A DNA stretch of 64,000 nt from assembly GCA_019232625.1 (NCBI GenBank), contig JAFANP010000035.1, positions 139,512-203,511 of the forward strand. The letters are read 5' to 3'. The position numbers and the translations under genes were made by a program. The notes beneath the pieces were generated by a model. That model worked only from the letters and a program-made list of their open reading frames with translations. It was not told the origin of the DNA and searched no databases. The number at the start of each line of letters is the position of its first letter. Position 1 is the first letter of the stretch. This document shows, in pieces, positions 1 through 9,377 of this stretch. Source of the stretch: Alphaproteobacteria bacterium. Its GTDB lineage: Bacteria; Pseudomonadota; Alphaproteobacteria; Sphingomonadales; Sphingomonadaceae.

Positions 1-270
1 AAGGTGAAGGTCGACGTGCCGACCCTGCTCGGCAACAGCGTGATCGAGGCGATCAACGCGGACGTGCCGATCAAGCAATCGTCCTGCATCAGCTGCCACG
101 CTTATGCGTCTTTCAATTCCCAAGGCCAGTTCAACGGCCCGGCCTTGGGCAAGAGCCCCATCGGCAAGGTCAACCCCCAGTGGATGTCCGGCTTCCGCGC
201 CAACGACTTCATCTGGGGCATCGTCGCGGCGTCGCCGCCGGCCCCGCCGCCCGCCGCGCCGACTCACTGA
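1..270 (+). CDS. C-terminal fragment of a c-type cytochrome-like protein
   Basis: The reading frame is open from the first base and stops at 268-270, so only the last 89 or so codons of a longer gene are present. A haem c attachment motif CISCH lies near residues 28-32 of the visible part. The tail is rich in Pro and Ala (PPAPPPAAPTH). The fold upstream is not visible, so electron transfer or an enzyme with a haem domain is only an inference from the CXXCH motif. A strong intrinsic terminator follows 22 bases after the stop, so this is the end of its transcript. Confidence 0.7.
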   Translation, partial: KVKVDVPTLLGNSVIEAINADVPIKQSSCISCHAYASFNSQGQFNGPALGKSPIGKVNPQWMSGFRANDFIWGIVAASPPAPPPAAPTH

Positions 271-291
271 GGGCGGCGCCGACGCACTGGA

Positions 292-324
292 GAACCCCGG
301 GGCGCTCCCCGGGGTTCTTTTTTT
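292..324 (+). terminator. Rho-independent terminator after the cytochrome-like gene
   Basis: A perfect 11-bp stem (GAACCCCGGGG at 292-302, CCCCGGGGTTC at 307-317) encloses the loop CGCT and is followed directly by seven T residues (318-324). Confidence 0.95.
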
Positions 325-357
325 GCGCGGCGTGCTTTGCACGGCATGGGGCGCAAG

Positions 358-383
358 AAAAAGGGGCGCCGGAGCGCCCCTTT
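358..383 (-). terminator. Rho-independent terminator of the first beta-helix gene
   Basis: Read on the minus strand this is a GGGGCGC/GCGCCCC stem with a 4-base loop followed by a T-rich run (TTTTTCTT). It lies 21 bases past the stop of the minus-strand gene at 404-1387 and faces the terminator at 292-324. Confidence 0.85.
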
Positions 384-403
384 CCCGGTAGGTCGCCGCC
401 CCC

Positions 404-1387
404 TTACTTCTTGGGGATGGAAGGCGAGGTGAAGGCGCCGTCGACCTGGTTCCCGTCGAGACGGTTGTCGAGATAGGTCTGGATCTTGGCGAGGTTGGTG
501 ATGAGCACCGCCTGCGATCCGAGGAAGCTGTTGCCGGTGATGGTGGTGTTGCCCACCCGCACGGTCGCCCCGGAGCCGTCGGCGCTGATGCCTTGCGCGC
601 TGTTGTTGGCGATCAGCGAGTTCGTCACCTGGCCGCCGATCCCCGCCGAGCCGGCCGGCGCGATGAAGATGAGGCCGCCGCCCTGGGTGCCGCTGACCTC
701 GCTGTTCTCGACGACGATCCCGACCCCGGCGCTCCCCAGGCCGGTCGTGTTGACGGTGATGCCCGAATTGGCGTTGCCGCGAATGAGGCTGTTGTTGATG
801 ATGACCCGGCCCACGCCGGCGCCGGTGGGCTGGACGTTGATGCCGCCACCCGTCGCGCCGTTGCCGTTCTGGCTGATGGTGGTGTTGGAGATGAACAGGC
901 TGGTCGTCGTCGTCGGCTGGAACGACACGCCGAAGCTGTTGGCCGAGTTGAAGCGGCGGATCACGCAATCCTCGATGTGGACCGCGCCCGCGGCGACGAT
1001 CCGCACGCCGTGGGTCGGCGGGCTGACGCCGAAGATGTCGAGGCCGCGGAGGGTGACCACGTCGGTCGAAAGCGCGTTGACGACGATGCCGTTGCCGCCG
1101 GCGAGGGCGCCGCCTTCGGTGTAGTGGCAGTCGATCGTCAGCGACTTGGTGATGGTGACCGCGCCGTAGCCGGCCGGATCGAGGCAGTTGATCTCGCCGC
1201 CCGCGGCGGTCTTCGAGATCGCGCCGGCGAAGGTCTTGCACGGCGCGGTGCGGCTGCACGGATTGACGTCGTCGCCGACGCCGGACACCCAGGTGCGGGT
1301 GGCCTGCGCGGACGCGGGCGCGGCGAAGCTCACCGCCGCGACGAACGCGGTCGCGGCATAAAACGCGGTCAATTTTCTCGATGTCAT
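404..1387 (-). CDS. Secreted right-handed beta-helix repeat protein (paralog 1)
   Basis: 327 residues. A Sec signal peptide ends near ASAQA. The start MTSRK is chosen because GGGGAG lies 6 bases upstream; an ATG two codons earlier abuts this ribosome site directly. After the signal peptide comes ATRTWVSGVGDD, then two Cys-containing motifs (NPCSRTAPCKTF, GGEINCLDP). The rest is made of short Val/Ile/Asn/Gly-rich repeats (such as VITKS, VVTLRGL, VHIEDCVIR, VIINNSLI) typical of right-handed parallel beta-helices, as in pectate-lyase-like folds. No catalytic residues could be assigned, so adhesion, polysaccharide binding or a structural role are all possible. The next gene at 1662-2603 is a paralog with an almost identical N-terminal 60 residues. 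A TATACT -10-like box lies at 1419-1424. Confidence 0.85.
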   Translation of the reverse strand: MTSRKLTAFYAATAFVAAVSFAAPASAQATRTWVSGVGDDVNPCSRTAPCKTFAGAISKTAAGGEINCLDPAGYGAVTITKSLTIDCHYTEGGALAGGNGIVVNALSTDVVTLRGLDIFGVSPPTHGVRIVAAGAVHIEDCVIRRFNSANSFGVSFQPTTTTSLFISNTTISQNGNGATGGGINVQPTGAGVGRVIINNSLIRGNANSGITVNTTGLGSAGVGIVVENSEVSGTQGGGLIFIAPAGSAGIGGQVTNSLIANNSAQGISADGSGATVRVGNTTITGNSFLGSQAVLITNLAKIQTYLDNRLDGNQVDGAFTSPSIPKK

Positions 1388-1418
1388 GATCATCTCCCCC
1401 TGGAGCGTGAGGCGGGAA

Positions 1419-1424
1419 AGTATA
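1419..1424 (-). promoter_or_regulatory. Putative -10 box of beta-helix paralog 1
   Basis: TATACT on the minus strand, in the context CGGCTATACT, about 32 bases before the start codon. The same CGGCTATACT stands at the same distance before paralog 2, with a similar GGTTC(C)TCATC element upstream in both. The conservation between the duplicates supports a promoter; the -35 element is weak. Confidence 0.5.
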
Positions 1425-1606
1425 GCCGAGCCGCCCGGGATGAGAACCTTGATTTGGACTCGGGGGCGCGGAAACTAATCATAACCGCGCAACAATAAGC
1501 GAGCCGCTGCTAAGCTATGGAAATTGTTCGAACATTATTTGTTCCTGCGCCGCGCCGACTCTCGCGGCTTTGCTGAAACGCATTCGCGGCGATGAGCGGG
1601 GGACAT

Positions 1607-1642
1607 GAAAAAGGCCCCGAAAGCCGAAGCTTTCGAGGCCTT
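1607..1642 (-). terminator. Rho-independent terminator of the second beta-helix gene
   Basis: On the minus strand, AAGGCCTCGAAAGC pairs with GCTTTCGGGGCCTT around a TTCG loop, followed by TTTTTC. It lies 20 bases past the stop at 1662. Confidence 0.85.
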
Positions 1643-1661
1643 CTCCCGATCAGGTTGGGAC

Positions 1662-2603
1662 TTACTGGGTGCCGAGCACCGCGCCGGTCGGCGTCTCGTT
1701 GCCGGCATTCCCGCGGATCGCATTGTTTCCATAGGAGAAGATGCTGCCGCTGGTAATATTGAGCCCGTCGGTCGCGCTGCCGGTGATCACCGTCCCGTAG
1801 ATGCGCGTCGTCGGCGAGCCGCCATTGCCGCTGAACACGCCGAACTGGTTGTTGGCGAAGAAGCTGTTGCTGATGTGGGTGGTGACGCTGGTCAGCTCCG
1901 CCGCGACCGCCGCCCCGGGATTGTGGCCGGTGATGGAAGCGTCGTTGATGAAGGCCAAGGTGTTGGCGCGCAGCTGGATCGCCGTCGTGCCGCCGCGGGC
2001 GAAGGTCGAGTGGTCGATGTAGAGGAGGACGTTGCCGGCGCTCGGATTGGAGTGAACGTCGAAATTGGTGATGTTGTAGAAGCTCGAATTCTGGATGTTG
2101 ACCTTGACGTTCGCGGTCGCCGTCTCGATCGAGACACCCTTGCCATTGGTGCCGGTGCCGCCGAAATTCTCGACGATGACATGGTCGATGTTGACTGCGG
2201 CCGCCTGGAGGATTCGGATGGCGTTGCCGGTGGTCGTGCTCGCCCCGTTGACGGCGACGTTGCGCAGCGTGACGACGGCGCCGGCGCCGTTGATGATGAA
2301 ACCGTTCGAGTTGGCGGCGAGGAGGCTGCCGTTGGTGCCCACGCAATCGATCGTGATCGACTTCACGATGGTGACCGCGCCGAAGCCGCCCGGATCGAGG
2401 CAGTTGATCTCGCCGCCCGTCGCCGTCTTGGAGATAGCGCCCGCGAAGGTCTTGCACGGCGCGGTGCGGCTGCACGGATTGGCGTCGTCGCCGACGCCGG
2501 ACACCCAGGTGCGGGTGGCCTGCGCGGACGCGGGCGCGGCGAAGCCCAGCCCCGCGACGAGCGCGGCGGCGGCGAAGAAAGCGGTCGATCGTATCGATGT
2601 CAT
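1662..2603 (-). CDS. Secreted right-handed beta-helix repeat protein (paralog 2)
   Basis: 313 residues. The start MTSIRSTAFF is preceded by AGGGGA and stands at the same place as the start of paralog 1. A longer upstream reading frame exists but is Arg/Pro-rich and looks untranslated. A signal peptide ends at ASAQA. Residues about 26-75 are nearly identical to paralog 1 (ATRTWVSGVGDDANPC, TFAGAISKTA, GGEINCLDP), while the beta-helix repeats that follow have diverged strongly. This pattern fits tandem duplication with a conserved N-terminal cap and variable body. Function unknown; probably exported or surface-located. It has its own promoter-like box and terminator, so the paralogs appear to be separate transcripts. 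Confidence 0.85.
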   Translation of the reverse strand: MTSIRSTAFFAAAALVAGLGFAAPASAQATRTWVSGVGDDANPCSRTAPCKTFAGAISKTATGGEINCLDPGGFGAVTIVKSITIDCVGTNGSLLAANSNGFIINGAGAVVTLRNVAVNGASTTTGNAIRILQAAAVNIDHVIVENFGGTGTNGKGVSIETATANVKVNIQNSSFYNITNFDVHSNPSAGNVLLYIDHSTFARGGTTAIQLRANTLAFINDASITGHNPGAAVAAELTSVTTHISNSFFANNQFGVFSGNGGSPTTRIYGTVITGSATDGLNITSGSIFSYGNNAIRGNAGNETPTGAVLGTQ

Positions 2604-2630
2604 GGTGGTCCCCTGATTCTGTGTAGGTGG

Positions 2631-2636
2631 AGTATA
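2631..2636 (-). promoter_or_regulatory. Putative -10 box of beta-helix paralog 2
   Basis: TATACT (minus strand) in the context CGGCTATACT, about 28 bases upstream of the start codon and matching the element before paralog 1. Confidence 0.5.
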
Positions 2637-2718
2637 GCCGGGCCCGCGGCGATGAGGAACCCGATAAGGCCGGATCGGCGGCATTCGCCCGAACCGCCTG
2701 GCGGCGGCGGACCGCGTC

Positions 2719-2970
2719 CTAGTTCGCGTTCCCGGCCGCGTTGGCGGGCGCGGCTTCCTCGACCGCGTCCATGGCGCCGTCCTCGCCATTGCCCAGCACG
2801 GCGTTGCCCGCCGGGACCAGGCTGTCGGGCGAGGTGTCGAGCATTTCCGCGGCATTGTTGAGCTGGGCGTTGTCCTCCGCGGTCAAGCCCCCCTGGTTGT
2901 CGCCGCCGCGGCCGCAGCCCGCCAGCGCCAGGGTCGCGGCCAAAGCCGCCGCAGCCACCATCTTCCTCAT
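2719..2970 (-). CDS. Small lipoprotein, function unknown
   Basis: 83 residues starting at MRKMVAAA, with GGAGGA 5-6 bases upstream. The first 20 residues are a lipoprotein signal with lipobox LAGC. The mature part is acidic and rich in Ala, Asn and Gly, without a recognised domain (NNAAEMLDTSPDSLVPAGNA in the middle). A longer frame starting at 3063 would place the signal sequence internally and run across the terminator of the neighbour, so it is rejected. Similar short Asn/Ala-rich lipoproteins are common in sphingomonads; their role is not known. Confidence 0.75.
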   Translation of the reverse strand: MRKMVAAAALAATLALAGCGRGGDNQGGLTAEDNAQLNNAAEMLDTSPDSLVPAGNAVLGNGEDGAMDAVEEAAPANAAGNAN

Positions 2971-3021
2971 GCCCGTCCTCCGCGCTGTTCGTGGCGCGCA
3001 GCTTGCCAAAGCCGGCGCCAA

Positions 3022-3060
3022 ATAAAAAGGGCCGCGCAGCCTATGCCGCGCGGCCCTCTT
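3022..3060 (-). terminator. Rho-independent terminator of the Ala/Asn-rich lipoprotein gene
   Basis: On the minus strand, AGGGCCGCGC and GCGCGGCCCT form a 10-bp stem with a 10-base loop, followed by TTTTATT. It separates the two lipoprotein genes. Confidence 0.9.
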
Positions 3061-3081
3061 CAAGCCGTTGCCGGTTAAGGC

Positions 3082-3372
3082 TTAGCGGGTCGCGTTGCTG
3101 ACCGCGTCGCCGGCGGCGTCGGCCGTGTTGGCGACGGCGTTGCCGGCGTCGGTGGCGGCGTTGCCGATCGTGGCGCCGGCGTTGTCGAGCGCGCTGTTGG
3201 TGTTGTCGACCGCGGCGTTGGCGTCGACGGCGGCGGCGTTGACGTCGACCTCGGCGGCGGTGCCGGTGGCGTTGATGTCGGCGGTGTTGTTGGCGTCGGT
3301 GCTGCTGTTGCTGGTGCAGGCGGCGAGGCCGAGGGCCGCGACGGCGGCGGCGGTGATGGCAATCTTCTTCAT
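3082..3372 (-). CDS. Small Ala/Asn/Asp-rich lipoprotein
   Basis: 96 residues. The signal MKKIAITAAAVAALGLAAC has lipobox LAAC at about residue 19. AGGAGG lies 8 bases before the ATG. The mature part is low complexity, with repeating Asn-Ala, Asp-Ala and Val-Asp units and a heptad-like spacing of Ala and Val that could form an amphipathic helix, somewhat like Lpp-type or entericidin-like cell-envelope lipoproteins. No known domain is evident. It has its own terminator and lies divergent to sahR. Confidence 0.8.
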   Translation of the reverse strand: MKKIAITAAAVAALGLAACTSNSSTDANNTADINATGTAAEVDVNAAAVDANAAVDNTNSALDNAGATIGNAATDAGNAVANTADAAGDAVSNATR

Positions 3373-3537
3373 GGGATGTCCCTCCTAGCGTGGAGCCGAG
3401 TGTAAACTTGCTGGGCGAGGTGGCGGAAGCGCTTTCCGCCGTCCAGCGGGAGCAAGGTCTAGTGATGTGGAAGCGGTATGTCTACTAGTCCGGTAAGGAA
3501 TGCGCCGAATCGAAAGCGGCCCAGCGGGTTGACCGTC

Positions 3538-3557
3538 ATATAAAGATATCTTTATAT
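3538..3557. promoter_or_regulatory. Perfect 20-bp palindrome, probable SahR operator
   Basis: ATATAAAGATATCTTTATAT is a perfect inverted repeat that ends 8 bases before the sahR start codon. It is strikingly AT-rich in 70% GC DNA and includes TATA-like elements, so bound protein would block the promoter or ribosome entry. ArsR-family regulators bind such short symmetric sites. The placement predicts autorepression of sahR and control of the metF-metH genes behind it. Confidence 0.8.
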
Positions 3558-3565
3558 CCTTATCC

Positions 3566-4522
3566 ATGACGGCCGCTTCCGACATCTTCCGCGCCCTCGC
3601 CGATCCGACGCGGCTCCGGATCGTCGCCTTGCTGCGGGCGATGGAGCTGTCGGTCGGCGAGCTGGCGCAGGTGCTCGGTCAAAGCCAGCCGCGAGTCTCC
3701 CGCCACGTCAAGATCCTGATCGATGCCGGCCTCGCCGAGCGGCGCAAGGAAGGAAGCTGGGTTTTCCTCAGCCTCGGCGCCGCCCGGCGCGTCGACCCCC
3801 TGTTCGCGCTGCTCGATCGCTGGGCGGAGGCCGACGGGGAGGACGGCTCGGCGGCCGCCGACGCGGCTCGCCTCGCCGCCGTGCGCGCCGACCGCGCGGC
3901 CGCGGCCGAGCGCTATTTCGCCGCGCGCGCCAAGGATTGGGACGAGATACGCTCGCTCCACATCGCCGAGAGCGAGGTTGAGGCGGCGGTCGCCCGAGCC
4001 CTGGCGGGGCGGCCGGTCGGCCGGCTGGTCGACGTCGGTACCGGGACGGGGCGGATGATCGAGCTGTTCGGCGCCGCCGCCGACCATGCGCTGGGCGTCG
4101 ACCGCTCGCCGGAGATGCTTCGTCTCGCGCGCGCCAAGCTCGCCGAGGCCGGGCTGCGCACGGCCGAGCTGCGCCAGGGGGACATGTATGCGCTCCCGCT
4201 GCCGGCCGGGACGGCCGACACGGTGATCATCCACCAGGTCCTCCATTATGCGCAGCAGCCCTCGGCGGCGGTGGCGGAGGCGGCGCGGCTGCTGGTTCCC
4301 GGCGGCCGCCTGCTGATCGTCGACTTCGCCCCGCACGAGCGCGAGGAGCTGCGCACCAGCGATGCCCATGTCCGCCTCGGCTTCGCCGACGAGACGATGC
4401 TCAAATATCTGGAGTCCGCGGGCCTGGAGGGGCGTATCGTCGAGCATCTCCGCGGCGGCGAGCTCACCGTCACCCTCTGGGTCGGCGAGCGCCCGGCCAC
4501 GAAGCTGAAGGTGGTCGCGTGA
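3566..4522 (+). CDS. sahR: SahR-type ArsR-family repressor with SAM/SAH-binding methyltransferase domain
   Basis: 318 residues. Residues 1-90 are an ArsR/SmtB winged helix (FRALADPTRLRIVALL, recognition helix around QSQPRVSRHVKIL). Residues about 140-300 are a class I methyltransferase fold with the SAM-binding motif LVDVGTGTGRM near 150. SahR, known from Proteobacteria, has this architecture: it represses SAM-cycle genes and is released when S-adenosylhomocysteine binds the methylase-like domain. Context agrees fully, since metF and both metH genes follow directly. The start is set by the N-terminus of the helix-turn-helix and by the operator only 8 bases upstream. No clear Shine-Dalgarno is seen, so the message may be leaderless or nearly so. 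Its stop overlaps the metF start (GTGA). Residual methyltransferase activity is possible but not expected. Confidence 0.88.
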   Translation: MTAASDIFRALADPTRLRIVALLRAMELSVGELAQVLGQSQPRVSRHVKILIDAGLAERRKEGSWVFLSLGAARRVDPLFALLDRWAEADGEDGSAAADAARLAAVRADRAAAAERYFAARAKDWDEIRSLHIAESEVEAAVARALAGRPVGRLVDVGTGTGRMIELFGAAADHALGVDRSPEMLRLARAKLAEAGLRTAELRQGDMYALPLPAGTADTVIIHQVLHYAQQPSAAVAEAARLLVPGGRLLIVDFAPHEREELRTSDAHVRLGFADETMLKYLESAGLEGRIVEHLRGGELTVTLWVGERPATKLKVVA

Positions 4523-5445
4523 ACGCGGCCATCGCCCGGTGGCGCGAGCCCCTTTTCGCCGAGGTCGCCGGCGACATCGAGGTCAGCTTCGAATTCTTCC
4601 CGCCCAAGACGGAGAGGATGGAGGAGACGCTGTGGGAGAGCGTCAAGACGCTCGAGCCGCTGGCGCCGCGCTTCGTGTCGGTGACCTACGGGGCGGGCGG
4701 CTCGACCCGGGAGCGGACGCACAACACGGTGGTGCGCATCGCCCACGAGACCTCGCTCGCACCGGCGGCCCACCTCACCTGCGTCGAGGCGAGCCGGGCC
4801 GAGGTGGACGAGATCGCGCTCGCCTACTGGCAGGCGGGGATACGCCACGTCGTCGCCCTGCGCGGGGACCCGCCGGTGGAGGGCCGGAAGTTCGAGCCCC
4901 ATCCGCGCGGCTACAACAACGCCGCCGAGCTGGTCGCGGGGCTGAAGCGGGTGGCGCCCTTCGAAATCTCGGTCGCCGCCTATCCGGAGTGCCATCCCGA
5001 CGCTGTCAATCGCGCCGCGGATCTCGATAACCTCAAGCGCAAGATCGATGCGGGGGCCGACCGGGCGATCACCCAATTCTTCTTCTCGGCCGACTGCTTC
5101 TTCCGGTTCCGGGACGACGCGGCCGCGGCGGGAATAGCGGCGGAGCTGGTGCCCGGCATCCTCCCCGTGTCGAACGTCACCCAGACCCGCAGGTTCGCCG
5201 CCGCCTGCGGCGCCGGAATCCCGGCCTGGATGGACCGGCTGTTCGAAGGGCTCGACGCGCTGCCGGCGGCGCGGCAGCTGGTCGCCGCCACCGTCGCGGC
5301 GGAGCTTTGCGGCCAGCTTTATGCCGGGGGCGTCCGCCAGTTCCACTTCTACACGCTCAACCGCGCCGAGCTGGCTTACGCCATCTGCCACCTGCTCGGG
5401 CTGCGGCCGAAGGATGAGACCCGTGAACATCGCACAGCAGCTTAG
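4519..5445 (+). CDS. metF: 5,10-methylenetetrahydrofolate reductase
   Basis: 308 residues starting at a GTG that overlaps the sahR stop. FAD enzyme reducing methylene-THF to methyl-THF, the methyl donor for methionine synthase. Family signatures are seen in order: VSFEFFPPKT (residues 16-25, with the catalytic Glu), VTYGAGGST near 54-62, HLTCVEASR near 90, LRGDPP near 114-119, and a C-terminal FHFYTLNR. Length is normal for bacterial MetF. It ends inside the start region of the next gene, so translation is coupled. It sits between its presumed regulator and the enzyme that uses its product. Confidence 0.97.
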   Translation: MNAAIARWREPLFAEVAGDIEVSFEFFPPKTERMEETLWESVKTLEPLAPRFVSVTYGAGGSTRERTHNTVVRIAHETSLAPAAHLTCVEASRAEVDEIALAYWQAGIRHVVALRGDPPVEGRKFEPHPRGYNNAAELVAGLKRVAPFEISVAAYPECHPDAVNRAADLDNLKRKIDAGADRAITQFFFSADCFFRFRDDAAAAGIAAELVPGILPVSNVTQTRRFAAACGAGIPAWMDRLFEGLDALPAARQLVAATVAAELCGQLYAGGVRQFHFYTLNRAELAYAICHLLGLRPKDETREHRTAA

Positions 5446-6457
5446 GGACGCCGCCGCGACGCGGATCCTCGTCAAGGACGGCGCCTACGGCACGCAGGTG
5501 CAGGCGCGGCGCCTCGCCGAAGCCGATTATCGCGGCGGCCTCGACCTTGCCCGCGACCAGAAGGGCAATAACGACCTCCTGAACCTCACCCGCCCCGGGC
5601 TCGTCGGCGAGATCGCCCTCGCCTTCGCGGAGGCCGGCGCGGACGTGCTCGCCACCAACAGCTTCAACGCCAACCGGATCAGCCAGGCCGATTACGGCGC
5701 CGAGCACCTCGTGCGCGAGATGAACGCCGCCGCGGCCTGGATCATCCGCGAGGTCGCCGAGCGCGAGGCGCAGAAGGACGGCCGCAAGCGCTTCGTCGCG
5801 GGCGCGGTCGGGCCGACCAACAAGACCCTGTCGCTGTCGCCCAGGGTCAACGACCCGGGCTATCGCGAGATCGACTTCGACACCCTTTCGGACGTCTATG
5901 TCGAGCAAATCGAGGGGCTGGTCGAAGGCGGCGCCGAGATCGTCCTCATCGAGACGGTGTTCGACACGCTCAACGCCAAGGCGGCGATCCACGCCGCGCG
6001 GCGGGTCGACCCCGAATTGCCGATCATGCTGTCGATGACGATCACCGATCTGTCGGGACGCAACCTGTCGGGCCATTCGATCGAGGCCTTCTGGGCGTCG
6101 GTCCGCCATGCGCGGCCGCTGTCGATCGGGCTCAACTGCTCGTTCGGGGCGGCGCAGCTCAGGGCCCATATCGCGGCGCTGTCCGGCCTCGCCGACACGC
6201 TTATCATGGCCTATCCCAATGCCGGCCTGCCCAACGACCTCGGTCAGTATGACGAATGCGCTGAGACCACCGCCGCCCAGGTGCGCGAATGGTGCGAGCA
6301 GGGCATCGTCAACATCGTCGGCGGCTGCTGCGGGACGACCCCGGCGCACATCGCCGCCATCGCCCGAACCGTCGCCGGCTATCCGCCGCGCCGGACCGCC
6401 GAGCCCACCCGCCGCACGCTGCTCGCGGGGATCGAGCCGATGGTGCTCGCGGCCTAG
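5423..6457 (+). CDS. metH: Methionine synthase, homocysteine-binding module (split MetH, part 1)
   Basis: 344 residues. It holds only the Zn-dependent homocysteine S-methyltransferase domain that forms the N-terminal module of the single-chain enzyme. Early motif [11 protein letters not shown] and the three zinc-ligand cysteines are visible: Cys239 (LNCSFG) and Cys302-Cys303 (GGCCGTTP). GTG at 5423 is favoured as start because AAGGA lies 8 bases upstream; an in-frame ATG at 5414 overlaps that ribosome site. The start overlaps the end of metF. The remaining modules are in the next gene, so the two products must assemble or meet to complete the reaction. A 44-bp palindrome follows. Confidence 0.95.
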   Translation: MNIAQQLRDAAATRILVKDGAYGTQVQARRLAEADYRGGLDLARDQKGNNDLLNLTRPGLVGEIALAFAEAGADVLATNSFNANRISQADYGAEHLVREMNAAAAWIIREVAEREAQKDGRKRFVAGAVGPTNKTLSLSPRVNDPGYREIDFDTLSDVYVEQIEGLVEGGAEIVLIETVFDTLNAKAAIHAARRVDPELPIMLSMTITDLSGRNLSGHSIEAFWASVRHARPLSIGLNCSFGAAQLRAHIAALSGLADTLIMAYPNAGLPNDLGQYDECAETTAAQVREWCEQGIVNIVGGCCGTTPAHIAAIARTVAGYPPRRTAEPTRRTLLAGIEPMVLAA

Positions 6458-6459
6458 CC

Positions 6460-6503
6460 GGGACACTCTGGTGACAGTCACGTGACTGTCACCAGAGTGT
6501 CCC
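6460..6503. repeat. Palindromic repeat family A, copy 1 (inside the metH operon)
   Basis: A perfect 44-bp palindrome with 22-base arms, starting GGGACACTCTGGTGACAGTC and centred on CACGTG at 6481/6482. The same sequence, extended by one base pair, occurs at 63601-63646, and an internally deleted form at 38701-38723. It lies between the two halves of metH and would form a very stable hairpin in their shared mRNA. Confidence 0.9.
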
Positions 6504-6531
6504 CAATCTTCTCGAACGAATTCAAGGTTCC

Positions 6532-9132
<2,601 letters not shown>

Positions 9133-9377
9133 CCGCAGGCGGCGGGTTGACAGGATTTGGCGCGTCCGGCAGCTTGGGCGACGCGGCCGCCTCGGCCGCA
9201 GGAGCCGTCAAGATGAGCGAAGGACAGACGACCCGCGTCCTCACTCCAGCTTCCTTCGCACGCTCGTTTACGGGCCGGTGCGCCTGAGGGCGTACCGGAA
9301 AGTCTCACCTGTTCTTCCAACTTCGAGACTGAGCGCCGCCGGCACGGCGAAGCCTTTCCGCGGCGCGTGAGGCACCC

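Noticed and set aside
3422-3440. GGCGGAAGC/GCTTTCCGCC hairpin between the lipoprotein gene and sahR considered as a terminator
   Set aside because: It lies between divergent starts, has a bulge and no T-run, so there is no transcript it would end; an operator role is possible but unsupported.
6460-6503. Palindrome considered as a riboswitch (cobalamin or SAM) in the metH operon
   Set aside because: The same sequence occurs near unrelated genes at 63601, it is a simple hairpin, and no riboswitch core motif is visible.
9133-9377. TTGACA at 9147-9152 considered as a -35 box for the aromatic operon
   Set aside because: No acceptable -10 element occurs at 16-18 bases downstream (CAGCTT at 17), so it is not reported as a promoter.
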